In this document: positions 35,371 through 48,500 of the stretch, piece by piece
How the letters are laid out: each line of letters starts with the position of its first letter
Position numbering within the stretch: the stretch's first letter is position 1
From: Nematostella vectensis
Lineage: Eukaryota > Cnidaria > Anthozoa > Actiniaria > Edwardsiidae
Assembly: GCF_932526225.1 (NCBI RefSeq)
Contig: NC_064038.1
Coordinates: forward strand, 11,469,070 to 11,533,069
Direction of reading: 5' to 3'
DNA length: 64,000 bases
Notes under the pieces: generated by a model
Database searches by the model: none
Told to the model about the DNA's origin: nothing
What the model saw: the letters and a program-made list of their open reading frames with translations, nothing else
Made by a program: the position numbers and the translations under genes

Positions 35371-35864
35371 TCTGCGTGTGTATATTACTCATTGATAATT
35401 TAGAAATAAAAATAACTTTTGAAACTGCCTAAATGGAAATGTCTAAATGACCTGTTGACCTGTCAAAAAATGCATTACTAATATATTACAACTTGCAATA
35501 TTAAACCGGTTTTAATTGCGTCCGAGAAGACTGCTTGATGTCTTGAATGCCAATCTTTACTATCGATAATAATAGAAAAGAAAGTGGTGAATAAAACAGA
35601 GATGAAATATAATTGCCGTAAGTGTCAAAATCAGCAAAAAAAAGAAGAAAGCTTTGGAAAGCAGAGAAGGACGAAACTACTTTTTATTTTCTTTCTTCTC
35701 TCCGTCTTGTGTGATTTTCAAACGCTAGTGGAAGGCAGACTATAAAGGAAATTGGGACGCTCAGTTTTAAATTTTCCGCTGTTTTATTAAAGTACCACAA
35801 AGAAAGTCTCCTCTACCCCTTACCACTACTCGCGCACGCTCGCGCACCGCACCATCGTACCACC

Positions 35865-36148
35865 TAGCCTGCGAACAGACTCTCTTTGTGCTGAATCGGA
35901 CTTTTAGCCTTTTGAGTGTTCAGGAGCCCGGTGGCGCGCGGTTTTAGTCGGAGGGGCAAAGGATTTCTCCTAAAGCGTCACCAACAAACTGCTCACACAC
36001 AAACAAACTTTTCGCTTCGCGCGCCTGGACGTGCTTCGCACGCAGTCGAAATCCCCTCGCTATCGCGAAGCGTCCACAACAAACTGCCCAAACCCCAAAC
36101 AAACAAACTTTTCGCTCGGCCCACACACTGGCGCCTGTGTGCAGGCTA
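35865..36148. mobile_element. Short inverted-end element, family T, copy 2 (upstream of HERC1)
   Basis: Starts TAGCCTGC and ends GCAGGCTA. It shares TCTCTTTGTGCTGAATCGGA and CAACAAACTGC words with the AGGF1-intron copy in reverse orientation, and includes an internal duplication (CAAACAAACTTTTCGC twice). It ends 354 bp before the HERC1 start codon. Confidence 0.65.
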
Positions 36149-36263
36149 CGTTCCACCCTGACGGCCAGCTGGCGGTCTGGCCATTCGTCCAGTGGTTCCC
36201 AGTCCTCTACCAGACCGAGAGGAACAAAATCTTAGATATCCCGACATCCTTCGCTAGATGGCG

Positions 36264-36273
36264 AAAATGGCGG
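36264..36273 (+). promoter_or_regulatory. YY1-like motif in the HERC1 5' region
   Basis: AAAATGGCGG matches the extended YY1 recognition sequence common close to start sites of housekeeping genes. It lies 230 bp before the start codon. A similar AAAATGGCGG word precedes AGGF1 near 15236. No TATA box was seen. Confidence 0.35.
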
Positions 36274-36502
36274 TCGCTTTCCAAAAGTGCGAGTTCTTGG
36301 CAAAATCGCTGATTTCCTTTCAAGAAAAGCCCCAGTATCCCGGGCTTGTAAATAGAGATGAAAATATCCAAATATAAGGGGAATATATTTAAAACTTTTA
36401 TGGGGACCTTCAAGTCTCCACTTTTTATAACAGATATTACATGGCGATAGAAATATTTGTTTTGAACTGAGAGGAACCGAGAAACATTTGAATGACGTGA
36501 AA

Positions 36503-39500
36503 ATGGCCTTCGGTTCGTTGAAGTTGAATTGGCTCGACCATTTCGACTCCGCCTGGGTCAGTGAGGATGCATTATCAGTTGTAACAAGAAAAGGAGTCGT
36601 GACTTTGTACGAGAAACTTTTGGCTAACAAGGAGGCAGTCTCTATTCCACAAGCACCTTTGCAACTTCGTGGACCACAATTACCTGAATTTGAGCGAGGT
36701 ACAGCTACTGACTACGAGCAAGATCAATTCCTAAATGAGCTTCTTTCCAGCCAGCTTTCCCTGGCACGAATAATATGTTCTGATTCTCCGTTTTATTCTA
36801 CTTTACGCCGACGCGTTGCTATCCTTCAAAGGATATACTGTGCATTATCTTCTAAGTTTCATAACAAGGGAAAGTCGTTCTATTCTGGAGTTAGCTTACA
36901 TTCAAGAGGACAGCCAAAATCGAAGGAGAAAACAAGTGAGCCAAAATATGGTGCAGATATCCTTATTGAAATGGGCATTAAAACAGGGTTGTCGTTGATG
37001 TTTGCGCTTCTGCGTCAGTCGTGGAATAGTGGGCAGGGGGTGCTATGCAATGAGGTGCTGCAAACAGCTTCCTCCGTCCTAACAGCCCTCCCCCCACTCT
37101 CTCTCGCCAACGAGTCTAAGATGCCAGAGCTGGGCCTAGAGACCTTGGAACAAATCATGGAATTCCTCAAATCGGTTGTTTCAAGGCAGTCTGCAGCGGA
37201 CGATACTGGCCGCCAACTGGCATCAGAACTGTTGCTGCGGCTCAGTGTTCACAGAGGGTCGTTACAGTGTCTCTTAGACTGGGTAGGAATGGCTGTGAGT
37301 GGGGTGGCCGGGACGGGCGAGGAAGGGTGTGGAGTGGCTGTCAAGTGTCTGCAGGACATTCAAGATGAGATGTTGAAATCTGCTGTAAGTATGAATTTTA
37401 AAAATAGAATAAAAAAGCCCAAACTGTCGCGATCTCGTACCAGAACAATGAATACAATACACCAAAAACTGGAAATCGACTCTGCCAAATTTTCGTCTTT
37501 AACAAGACTTCTTCAGGGCAGACTCAAGGCAGAGCCAAATTTTCTGCCAAATTTTCGTCTTTAATAAGACTTCTTCAGGGCAGACTCAAGGCAGAGTCTG
37601 CCCTGAAGAAGTCTTATTAAAGACGAAAATTTGGCAGAGTCGATTTCCAGTTTTTGGTGTATTATGAATTTTAAAAGGTGTACACATAGTCATGGCAACT
37701 TAGAAGAAAAGATACATAAAAATGACACAAGCTTTCTTTGGATTCCTTAGTCTTTGTTTTGTATTTATATTTAAAAAAAATTAGCATAAACTTTATGTGC
37801 TTCTAGAAGTATTTTATCTTTATTGTCAATATTACTTGTAGTAGTAGTAGCATAGAGAACAGAGTGCATTCAAATGTATATTGCAGTTCAAATACAGATT
37901 TAATTTGTTTTACAGGTAAAAGTTCAAATATTCAAAATTTTGGCAGAAGTTATTGAAATTACTTGCATTTATATTACAACTCTTTATTCTATACATTTTC
38001 TTCTAAAAATCATAATTTTATTTCGATTATAGTTAAAAATTATGGAACAAAATTAATTCTTAAAATACTGCCCACCCCTTGGAAAAAGTCTTGAAGCTTT
38101 TTACTCAGTGAATTAATAATGTTCTTTTAAGTAAGATTATTTGAACAACTGCCTAGATGACTCTGGAATGTTTATGCCATTGGTCAGTTTTGCTTCTGAT
38201 GCTAATGTGCCATTTCACATTATCATCAAGTAAATTTTACTCCACACACAAAATCAATTACAATTGTCATTATGACAGGGCATTTTAGGCAACAGGTGGT
38301 TTCATAAGTATGGATAAGTTGCTACCACATCTATATACAGTACATTGCTAATTATATTTAGATGTTATATATTTCTTTAAAGTAACCATTTTTACATTTT
38401 AAATAATCCTTTTCTATTTTTAATACTGTATTTCCTTGCATTTTAGATTTAAAATGATGATTTGGTTAAAATATTCTTTTTTTTTTTAAATGATGACATT
38501 TTAAATTTTAACATAATCCAGCAAATTTTTTTGTGATTCTGAATTCAAAACACTGCCCAATGGGATAATAATACAAAAATAAACATAATTTTTAAATCCC
38601 AGCTTCTAATTTTGACAAAATCATAACAATTGTACTGTGTTACCCTTTCGACGCTAGAAAGTCACATGCGTTTTACAGGGTCAAAGTCCAACAAATCGTA
38701 AACAACCAGTGAAAGTTTAGACAAGTCAAGAAGCATGTGCTTCGTAGGAACAAAATGGGGACAACAAAGCATTGTGCTCATGGCACCTGTAGAAATGATT
38801 AGATTCCTGCAGTTACGAATGGCATAGGGGACCCTGGACGATTCTTCCATTTTTCCAGGGGAGAAAAGAAAAACAGAATGATAGAAAGAATGAATAAAGC
38901 GGTACAAACCCGGAGATTCATTATAGTGTGGCAAGGATATTTATATTTGAAGCTTGCATTTTGTCTGCAAAAGTGGCACCACAGAAGATGATCCTGATCA
39001 TATACCTGCAGATGTCAGTAAATTATTATTTTTTGGTTTAATTAGTTCCCATCGTTCGACCTATGAAAATAACACTAGTGTCAGCCATCGGGAACTAATT
39101 CAACCAAAAATAAATATCTTACCATTCCTTAACTGTCATCTGCAGATATGAGTCAGGATATCTGTGGTGCCATTTTCGGCGACAAAATGCAAAATGCAAT
39201 AAATATCTGCATCCTTTTTTCATATGGCTTTCGTATAAAAGTATTTTCGGCATTATAAATAGTTCTCCCTGCATAAAATATACTTAACGAAGGAAAACTA
39301 CATGCACTGATCGTGTGTTTGACACTAAAAAATGTGCACAACGCTGTAAAGTTTCTTCCAGGCTGTACTGTAGATCCACAAAGTAACAAATAGTAATATA
39401 ATGGAAATGTCCTAAGCTCTATTTACTGTATGTATGGTTAAAAGGAAGTTAAATCCTGAGGCATCAGATTGTGCTACACACACTAGCATGGCTATATTTG

Positions 39501-42500
39501 ACAGTTTTAGGCCAATAAAGAAGAAGTAGAAGAAGTAGGTCAATAAGCAGAGGAGAAACATGCCATCTAATAAATGTCATTAGCTAAACAGCATGGCAAA
39601 GAAATGCTTAGTGCACATACAGTAGTAGTTTATGAAATGCTTAGTGCAAATAGTTATGAAGCTTGTGTCATTAAACAGTGAAACTGTTGAATAATCAGGA
39701 CTTCTGGAATTACACGGTAAAATTGCTGGTGAAAAACTGTAATGCAGAAAATCAATGATTACGCGTTAAATTACGTGGGTTTGCACGATACATTAAAATT
39801 TTTGGGGTACTTTACTGAATTTACTCACTAAATGACAAGGAATATCAACTATTACGCCCAAACTACATTTTATACCGAAGGAAAGCACGAAATAACTTGA
39901 AAGATTTTATTTTCTGCGCGAAAATTTTTCATTGGCTCCTAGCCATCAGTCATTTAAAATTGGTATTCTTTTATTATTTAGTCCTTTGGTCTTTGCGGCT
40001 TAGCAAGAATGCCTAGTCATTTTATCTGTTGTTTTCGAAATTCAGTTTTAAATATCTAACTCTTATGAAGAGTCTTTTTTACAAGAAATAGAGGTAAAAA
40101 CCCTAAAAAAACACATCAGCTGTGCAATTAAATGATTTGTCTTTCCAAATTACGTGTATGGATTACCCGGATTACGCGGATTACACAAAAAGGCAAATTA
40201 CACGCTTCTGCACAAGCGCGTAATTCCAGAAGCCCTGAATAATGGGGTAACAAACAAAAAGTTCAGTAGGCTAGTTCCAGGCCTGACAGTTAATAACACA
40301 GGTTTACCTTAAAATGCCATGATTGCCTAGGTTTTGTAGACAAGATTAAAAATACTGTTTTTTGCTGCTTGTTGGCTTCTGTTGATAGAACATGGTTTGT
40401 TTAAACTAAAAGATCTGAGATAGCATGTAGTATTTTTGATAACCAAGATTTTGTAACACAAAGGTTTTTGGAAAAATGTGCCTGGCATGGTAGACAAGTT
40501 CTACCTGCAATTGTTGTATTCATGTTTCCTTCTAACTGTCTAAAATATAAGGTACTGCATATAATATTTGTTTTTTTAACTTGAATTCTTCTTTTGCAGA
40601 ATAACTCTGGCTCCAGCCAGACACAAAAAGGGAGCAATGCTGAAGTTGTAGAACCTACCATCGTTTTTGAGCCCCTCCCATCTGATGTCACTCATCTCCC
40701 TCTGCATCAGTCTGCACTCTGTCTGCTTAGCCAGGTAGAAAAAAGCACTCTAGAAACTCATAAGCATATCAAAGCCGCATTGTCACCTGATTACTTTCGG
40801 AGGTCCAACGAAAACCTCAACCGACAAGAGGCAAAAGAATATATTAGAATCCGTGATTTTAATAAGGAGCCCTAATCCTTTTTTTATACGAAGTAAACAT
40901 AAGTGAAGCAATCTTACTTTTGATGTTGATTCTTTCATTTGGCATTACAAAAATAATTTCTCCATTTTTTCCATACCCAAAACCATGCTTGTCATCCCAG
41001 AAGAAACCAGCATTCAGACCTTTTCGATTTGTGTGTAGCTGACGAGGAAGCTTGTTTTTGCGCAGATGTTGCTCACTTCAGCTATGATTTGACTGTCTTA
41101 AGCCTTTAAGCGATAAATTTTTTATTTAGTCAGCCCCTAGCACTCGAAACTGTGATGAATTTTCTAACCTGAAAACCTCCGGTTCTCTTTATAATGCCGT
41201 ATAGTCGCTGGCTTGTCCTTTCTTTACGATAAAACAATTGGTTTGGAAAGCCTTTTTCACGGGAAGGAAAGCAACGTGAACACACAAGAGTTACAAGGTC
41301 GGTCGAAATATTCCTGGAAGGCAGTTAAATAAAATTAGAAATTATCATCTAAAAATGGAACATGGAACAGTACATTGTTGTGTTCTCAATTACTTTCCAG
41401 GTCTCAAAGCTTGCCGATCAGTATGCTAAGTGCACTGTGAAAAGTGGCATCACAGGTGAAGTCAGTTTCCATGGCAACAGTTTTGCAAGCAACGAGGAGG
41501 TCTATGTATGGGGAAGCAACAGTAGTCACCAGCTCGCCGAAGGCAGTATGGACAAAATCCTAGTCCCTAAACTGGCGACATCATTCGGAAGTGCACAACA
41601 GGTATATATATAGCACATGGCCATAAAGATTGTAATGGTGTTAGGATGGTGATGGTCATCAATGCTGATATCAAAAATTGTAGCAGCTAAAATAATAATT
41701 GTGGTCAAGATGTTGAATTTTATGCATGTTTATGGTAGAAATGTGATATCAGTGTTGATATTATACAGTATACAGGTGAGACTTAAATTTTATAATAATT
41801 ATAGGTGTTTTTTTTTACCAATATTGCTTATTTTGTGACTTCAATTCTATGTTGCGACGCTTGCGACTATGGCCGCTTGCATGCAAGCATTTTATCCAGA
41901 GTTTTTTTGCTATATATGTTGTGTTGTGGCCCCAATCTTGTTTTGTTCTTGCTGCGCCAAAGCTGGTACGACCGCTAAGCATGTGAGAGAGGGGGAGGGG
42001 TCCCCCTTCATCATGTTTGTAACTTGTGCTGGCGAAAAAAACAGGATGTTGGCCACAACTCAGCACATGAAAACTCAGGGAAAACATATATAGCAAAAAA
42101 ACATTATAAGAGTGAATTTAAGTTGTATACAGCACAATGCAGTGATGAACCGTTTCACTAGACCTGATACCTCACACTCTACATTGCTGCCATATCTGAG
42201 ATGTGTTTGCATTGTGATTGTGTGAAGTGACCAGGAATGAACATTAATCTTCTCTCTGAGCATTTGCTGTTTCCTGTAAATTATGATCATATTTCATAAA
42301 AAAATACACCTAGTCAAAACGGTGGATTTTAACACTACATTGATTGTGTTATCTTCAGCCTAGAAACATGCATTTACATGACCAGTTTAACAGTTTCTGA
42401 CATTTCTGCTTCCTTCCCCATCCTCTACTGTATTCTACAGTGTGTAATCTTTACTGTACCTGCCTCGTACCAAGGCATCTCAAATCAGTAAAAGCAAGTG

Positions 42501-45500
42501 AAAAATATACTAGTGAGCGCAATAAGCCATGGGAAGGTTTAGCGCTAGTAAGCCCCTGGGTACGAGGCAAGTTCTGTACCCTACAGAACGTAACCTGTAC
42601 TGCACTCTACAATACAGTATGTAGCATGTACCTTATGTATGTACCCTGTACTGCACTCTATACAGTATATAATCTGTGCCGTACTCTACAATACAGTATG
42701 TAGCATGTACCTTATGTATGTACCCTGTACTGCACTCTATACAGTATATAATCTGTGCTGTACTCTACAATACAGTATGTAGCATGTACCTTATGTATGT
42801 ACCCTGTACTGCACTCTATACAGTATATAATTTGTGCCGTACTCTACAATACAGTATGTAGCATGTACCTTATGTATGTACCCTGTACTGCACTCTACTA
42901 TACAGTATGTAGCATGTACCTTATCTATGTACCCTGTACTGCACTCTATACAGTATATAATCTGTACTGCACTCTACTATACAGTATGTAGCATGTACCT
43001 TATGTCTTGTATGTACCCTGTAATGCACTCTATACAGTATATAATCTGTGCTGTACTCTACAATACAGAATGTAGCATGTACCTTATGTATGTACCCTGT
43101 ACTGCACTCTATACAGTATATAATCTGTGCTGTACTCTACAATACAGTATGTAGCATGTACCTTATGTATGTACCCTGTACTGCACTCTATACAGTATAT
43201 AATCTGTACTGCACTCTACAATACAGTATGTAGCATGTACCTTATGTATGTACCCTGTACTGCACTCTATACAGTATATAATTTGTGCTGTACTCTACAA
43301 TACAGTATGTAGCATGCACCTTATGTATGTACCCTGTACTGCACTCTATACAGTATATAATCTGTGCTGTACTCTACAATACAGTATGTAGCATGTACCC
43401 TACAGTATGTAGCCTGTACTGCACTCTATACAGTATATAATTTGTGCTGCACTCTACAATACAGTATGTAGCATGTACCTTATGTATGTACCCTGTACTG
43501 CACTCTATACAGTATATAATTTGTGCTGTACTCTACAATACAGTATGTAGCATGTACCTTATGTACGTACCCTGTACTGCACTCTATACAGTATATAATT
43601 TGTGCTGTACTCTACAATACAGTATGTAGCATGTACCTTATGTATGTACCCTTGTGTTTATTTACTTGCAGATTGAGGCTGGCCAGTATTGCACTTTTGT
43701 TATTTTTCCTGATGGCTTCGTTCATGCTTGTGGCAAGGTAACGTTTAGTCAACTATTGCATATTTTACTTATTATTTGAATATCTGAATATTCCTTCATT
43801 GAATCCTCTCACATACCATTGCTACCATATCTGAACGTGTTTTTGTATTTGTGTGATCAGGGATGAACAGTTAGCTTGGCATGAATACTGTACTTTTTTA
43901 TATTGTTCATGTGTGACCACCTCAGACAAAGGCTTGCTCAGAGTGACTGCCTTCTCTTTTCTTTTTTGAAATGTTTCTGAAAACAAGCCATATTTATTAT
44001 TGAAATAGCAAATGGAAGTCAAAGCAACTACCTTTTGTTTTATACAATGTTCTTTTGGCGTACAATTATAAAATGAGAGAGTCTTACATTTCCATCAAAT
44101 AATACAGGAAACCTTTGGCAATATCTTTCATTGAATTTAGTCAATGAAGTATAAGACTTTTTTTCTCAATTTGTCATCCAATATAGAGACAACAAAAAAA
44201 GAAGTTGCTGACTCTTGCTTTCAGGTGTTGCTGGAACTATATTCTAATATGATGGTTAATGATTACAGGGCAGCTATGGGAGACTCGGGCTTGGTGACTC
44301 TACCAATCAGACACAGCTGAAAAGACTAAACTTTGACAATGAGTGTCTGGTGAAGAGTGTGTCCTCGTCCAAAGGGTCAGATGGACACACCCTGGCGCTG
44401 ACGCTGGATGGCAAGGTCTACAGCTGGGGAGATGGTGAGTGACGCTAGTACTACACCTTTCTCTTTGATTTTACTTAACAGTGTTGTGACCTCACATCCT
44501 TGTTACCTCACATAATCTCACCTTTCCTTCCTTGCCTTTCTTTTACTCACCTCACCTCACCTCACCTCACCTCACCTCACCTCACCTCACCTCACCTTAC
44601 CTTACCTCACTGTATGTATCTCACTTTACCTTTGTCTTGCTCTTCCTTACTGAACCTCACCCCAGCTGCCTTTCTTTAACTTTACCTTTCTCATCTTTCC
44701 ACTTTACACCATATCACCATCAATAGATTACTTTATCTGGACTAATAATCTTACCAAATATGACTTCAAATAACATTTTCTTGCAGTACCTTTTAACATC
44801 ACACCTCATCTCACCTTGTCTCACCCCAAATTCTTTTTATTTTAGACCTCAACTCAACAAATCTTACATATCTTTACCTCTCTTCATCCTTGTTCTGTGA
44901 TTATCATCTTGACAGTTTTCTGCAACTGGATGTTTCCTCATAGTCACTGCAACTGAATGTTTTCTTACTGTTTCTGCATCCAAATGTTTTCTCATTGTTT
45001 CTGCATCTGGATGTTTTTCTCTTACAGGGGATTATGGCAAACTAGGTCATGGGAACAGTCAAACTCAGAAGATCCCAAAACTGGTGGAGGGAGCCTTAGG
45101 AAACAAGGTACTTACATGGACTGGTAAATCAGAATGATTTTTTGTATTTTGCCAGGGGTGTAGCCTGGGTAATGGCCCTTCTAGCTGCCAAAAATACAGT
45201 AAATGTATGAGACACTATAATACAGGAAAAAATGCCTTAAAAGGCCCCTGTTAAAAATCCTGGCTATGTGGCTGTTCACCACTGTTTAATAGACTTTATC
45301 AGTGCTTCAGAAACCTTTTTGGGTTTCATTACTAGGCATTGTGAATAATGTCTTATGTATAATGATTGAGAGTGGTAACATAAGGTAGACCTACCAAGCT
45401 TGCCAAAAAAGTACCAGAGAAAACATTTACCACTGTTATTTGCTTCATACCTAAGGTGAAGAAGTACCCAATTCTGTTTAATGCCATAGAAACAAAATAA

Positions 45501-48500
45501 ACAAAGTCCCTGCCATATGGACCTTGATAGAAATTAGCCTTTCCTAGTTGTGCCTTTGTAGGTTGTGTGTAGATCCTTAATAGGAGTAAGCCATACTGTG
45601 CCTTTATGGGTTGTGCGCTATTGATCCTTCTTTAGAAGTAGACTTATTATCTGTATCTTTGTAGATTGTTAATAAGAATTAGCCATACTTGCTGTATGTG
45701 TGCCTATGTAGGTTGTGTGCTGTATTGCTGCTGGCTATAGACACAGTGCTGCTGTCACTGAGGATGGTGAACTCTACACATGGGGAGAGGGTGACTATGG
45801 AAGACTTGGTACGTTGTCACTCCATTGCACGTCCAGTGTCAGGTTCCAGGGTGGTTAAATTGATTAAAGCTAAGCCCAAGTCCCCCAAACCCTTGATTGT
45901 CTGACTCCCAAGGATAAGAATAATTTTGCTGTCTCGCAAATCTTGCTAAAAAACCTGTAATTGTGGGAGTTAAAGAACCATTGTAGAAGGCAGAGGCCAT
46001 CTTCAGCATCTTTACTTTTGGCCGCATAACCACAGAGATGTTATACTAATAATTATTGTATACTTTCACTGCATTGAAATATTCCTGGGAGGTGTCCTCA
46101 AATATTTCCTGTGCATACTGTGTATTAACTACCCTTCGTGTTGTCTTACTTTTGTAGGCCACGGTGATAACAACAGCCGGAATGTGCCTGTTCAAGTCAA
46201 AGATGTGGCAAATGTTGGCCAGGTGGCTTGTGGCAGCGCCCATACAGTTTGTGTCTCCCAGGACGGACAGACAGTATGGTCCTTTGGCAGTGGAGATAAT
46301 GGTGAGTTTACATGGAGGCTAAAATGGATTACACATCGAATAAAGGCTGACCTTTTGGGCATTCAATGGTGACTTTTTAAATAAATGCTATTTTTTTCTC
46401 ATTTTGGAACTTTTTGGAAATTTTAAGAACATTCAAGATTACAACAGCATATTGATTTCCATTAATGGGCATAAAAAAGAAGGAAAATCTAAAGTCTGCA
46501 GATTTGAAATAGTTTTGCTGTCTTTAAAAACATAGACATATCAGTAACCAGGTGTGGTGTTTCCATTTAAATATTTTTATTGGAAGCTTCTAAAATTGAT
46601 TTCGATAAGGCACTGTTTTTCTGAATGTCAATTCCAATTCTATAGGCATTCTTTGAAAAATGTTTTTCACGGCTGAATGTTAAAATCTTATTAGCTGTGT
46701 ACTTTAAATAAATGATATGGCTAAACACTACAGTAACAGATAAGACTTGGTAGGCCTTATTATGTCTCTTTTGTGAGGAAATCTGTGCTCACGTCATCTT
46801 TTATTGTTTCAGGAAAACTTGGCCACAGTGACACTAACAGGGTTTATAAACCAAAGGTTTGTGCACTATTTATTAAGTAATACTAATTAATTATTTACTA
46901 CGATTCCTATAAAATACGAAGCCAAAAATACCTCTGATGTGACGTGAATTTCCAAAAGTCATCATTCTTTTCTATTGTACCATTTACTCGTCCCTTTGCC
47001 CCCTAGGTGATTGAGGCGCTGCAAGGAATGGTGATAAGAAAGGTTTGCTGCGGGAGTCAGTGCAGCCTGGCGCTTACTTCAACTGGCCAGGTATTTTATT
47101 AGCCAAAGTGTATACCCATTTACAAACAGTCTGGCACTTACTTCAACTGGCCAGGTATCTTGCGAGCTAAAGTGTACACCCATTTACAAACAGTCGGGCA
47201 CTTAATGTAACTGGCCAGGTATTTTATAAGCCAAAGTTTACACCCATTGACAAACAGTCTGGTACTTTCTTCAACTGGCCAGGTATTTTATAAGCCAAAG
47301 TTTTCACCCATTTAAAAACAGGCTGGCACTTACTTCAACTGGCCAGTACTTAATAAGTCAAAGTGTACACCCACTGACAAATAGTCTGGCACTTACTTTA
47401 ACTGGCCAGTACTATATAAGTCAAAGTGTACACCCATTTACAAACAGTCTGGCACTTACTTCAACTGGTGACCAGGTATTTTATTAGCCAAAGTTTACAC
47501 CCATTTACAAACAGTCTGGCACTTACTTCAACTGGTGACCAGGTATTTTATAAGTTAAAGTTATACACCGATCCGATCGAAAGGAATGTAGAAAAATGTC
47601 AAATAACAGCTCTTAGACGGAAAGCTTCTAAGGGATTTTTAACTATTTAATTATTTTAATAGTTACTTATCTTAAAAGAAAAGAAAACCACAGCAATACA
47701 TACATTGGTATCATACTAAGTCATTTATATATTCTGGCATTCGGTAGATTCATGATATGGTTGTGGACCGCTGGTATATTTATTCAGGTGTACAGATCAA
47801 AGGCATTTGATCACGTCTCACGATGTTAGTTCAAATGAAATGAAAAATGTTATTAGGAATTATAACTATGCTTTTTGGAGCCCCGTTTAAGCGAGTGCCT
47901 TTATACATTTAATTTATTCAGGTGTACAGATCAAAGGCATTTGATCACGTCTCACGATGTTAGTTCAAATGAAATGAAAAATGTTATTAGGAATTATAAC
48001 TATGCTTTTTTGAGCCCCGTTTAAGCGAGTGCCTTTATACATTTCATTTATTCAGGTGTATGTGTGGGGATGTGGCCCGAGCCTTGGCACATTTAATTTA
48101 TTCAGGTGTACAGATCAAAGGCATTTGATCACGTCTCACGATGTTAGTTCAAATGAAATGAAAAATGTTATTAGGAATTATAACTATGCTTTTTTGAGCC
48201 CCGTTTAAGCGAGTGCCTTTATACATTTCATTTATTCAGGTGTATGTGTGGGGATGTGGCCCGAGCCTTGGCACGGGCTCCGTTGATGCCACCTCGGCCA
48301 CGCCCAAGCTGCTACTGGCACTTCAGTCACACAGTGTGGTGGACATATCCGTTGGCGACAGCCACTGTGTTGCTCTTACACAAGGTGAGAATGATTGTAC
48401 ATCATGTCTGCCTTGAAGCCACCATATAAAGGCCCTTCAGTAAGCAGCAACTTGCTGTATAGGACAATCTCCGATATCCCAATTTCAAATTTTTATTTAT

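Noticed and set aside
42440-43741. Several overlapping ORFs ([13 protein letters not shown] type)
   Set aside because: All derive from the 79-bp minisatellite in HERC1 intron 3.
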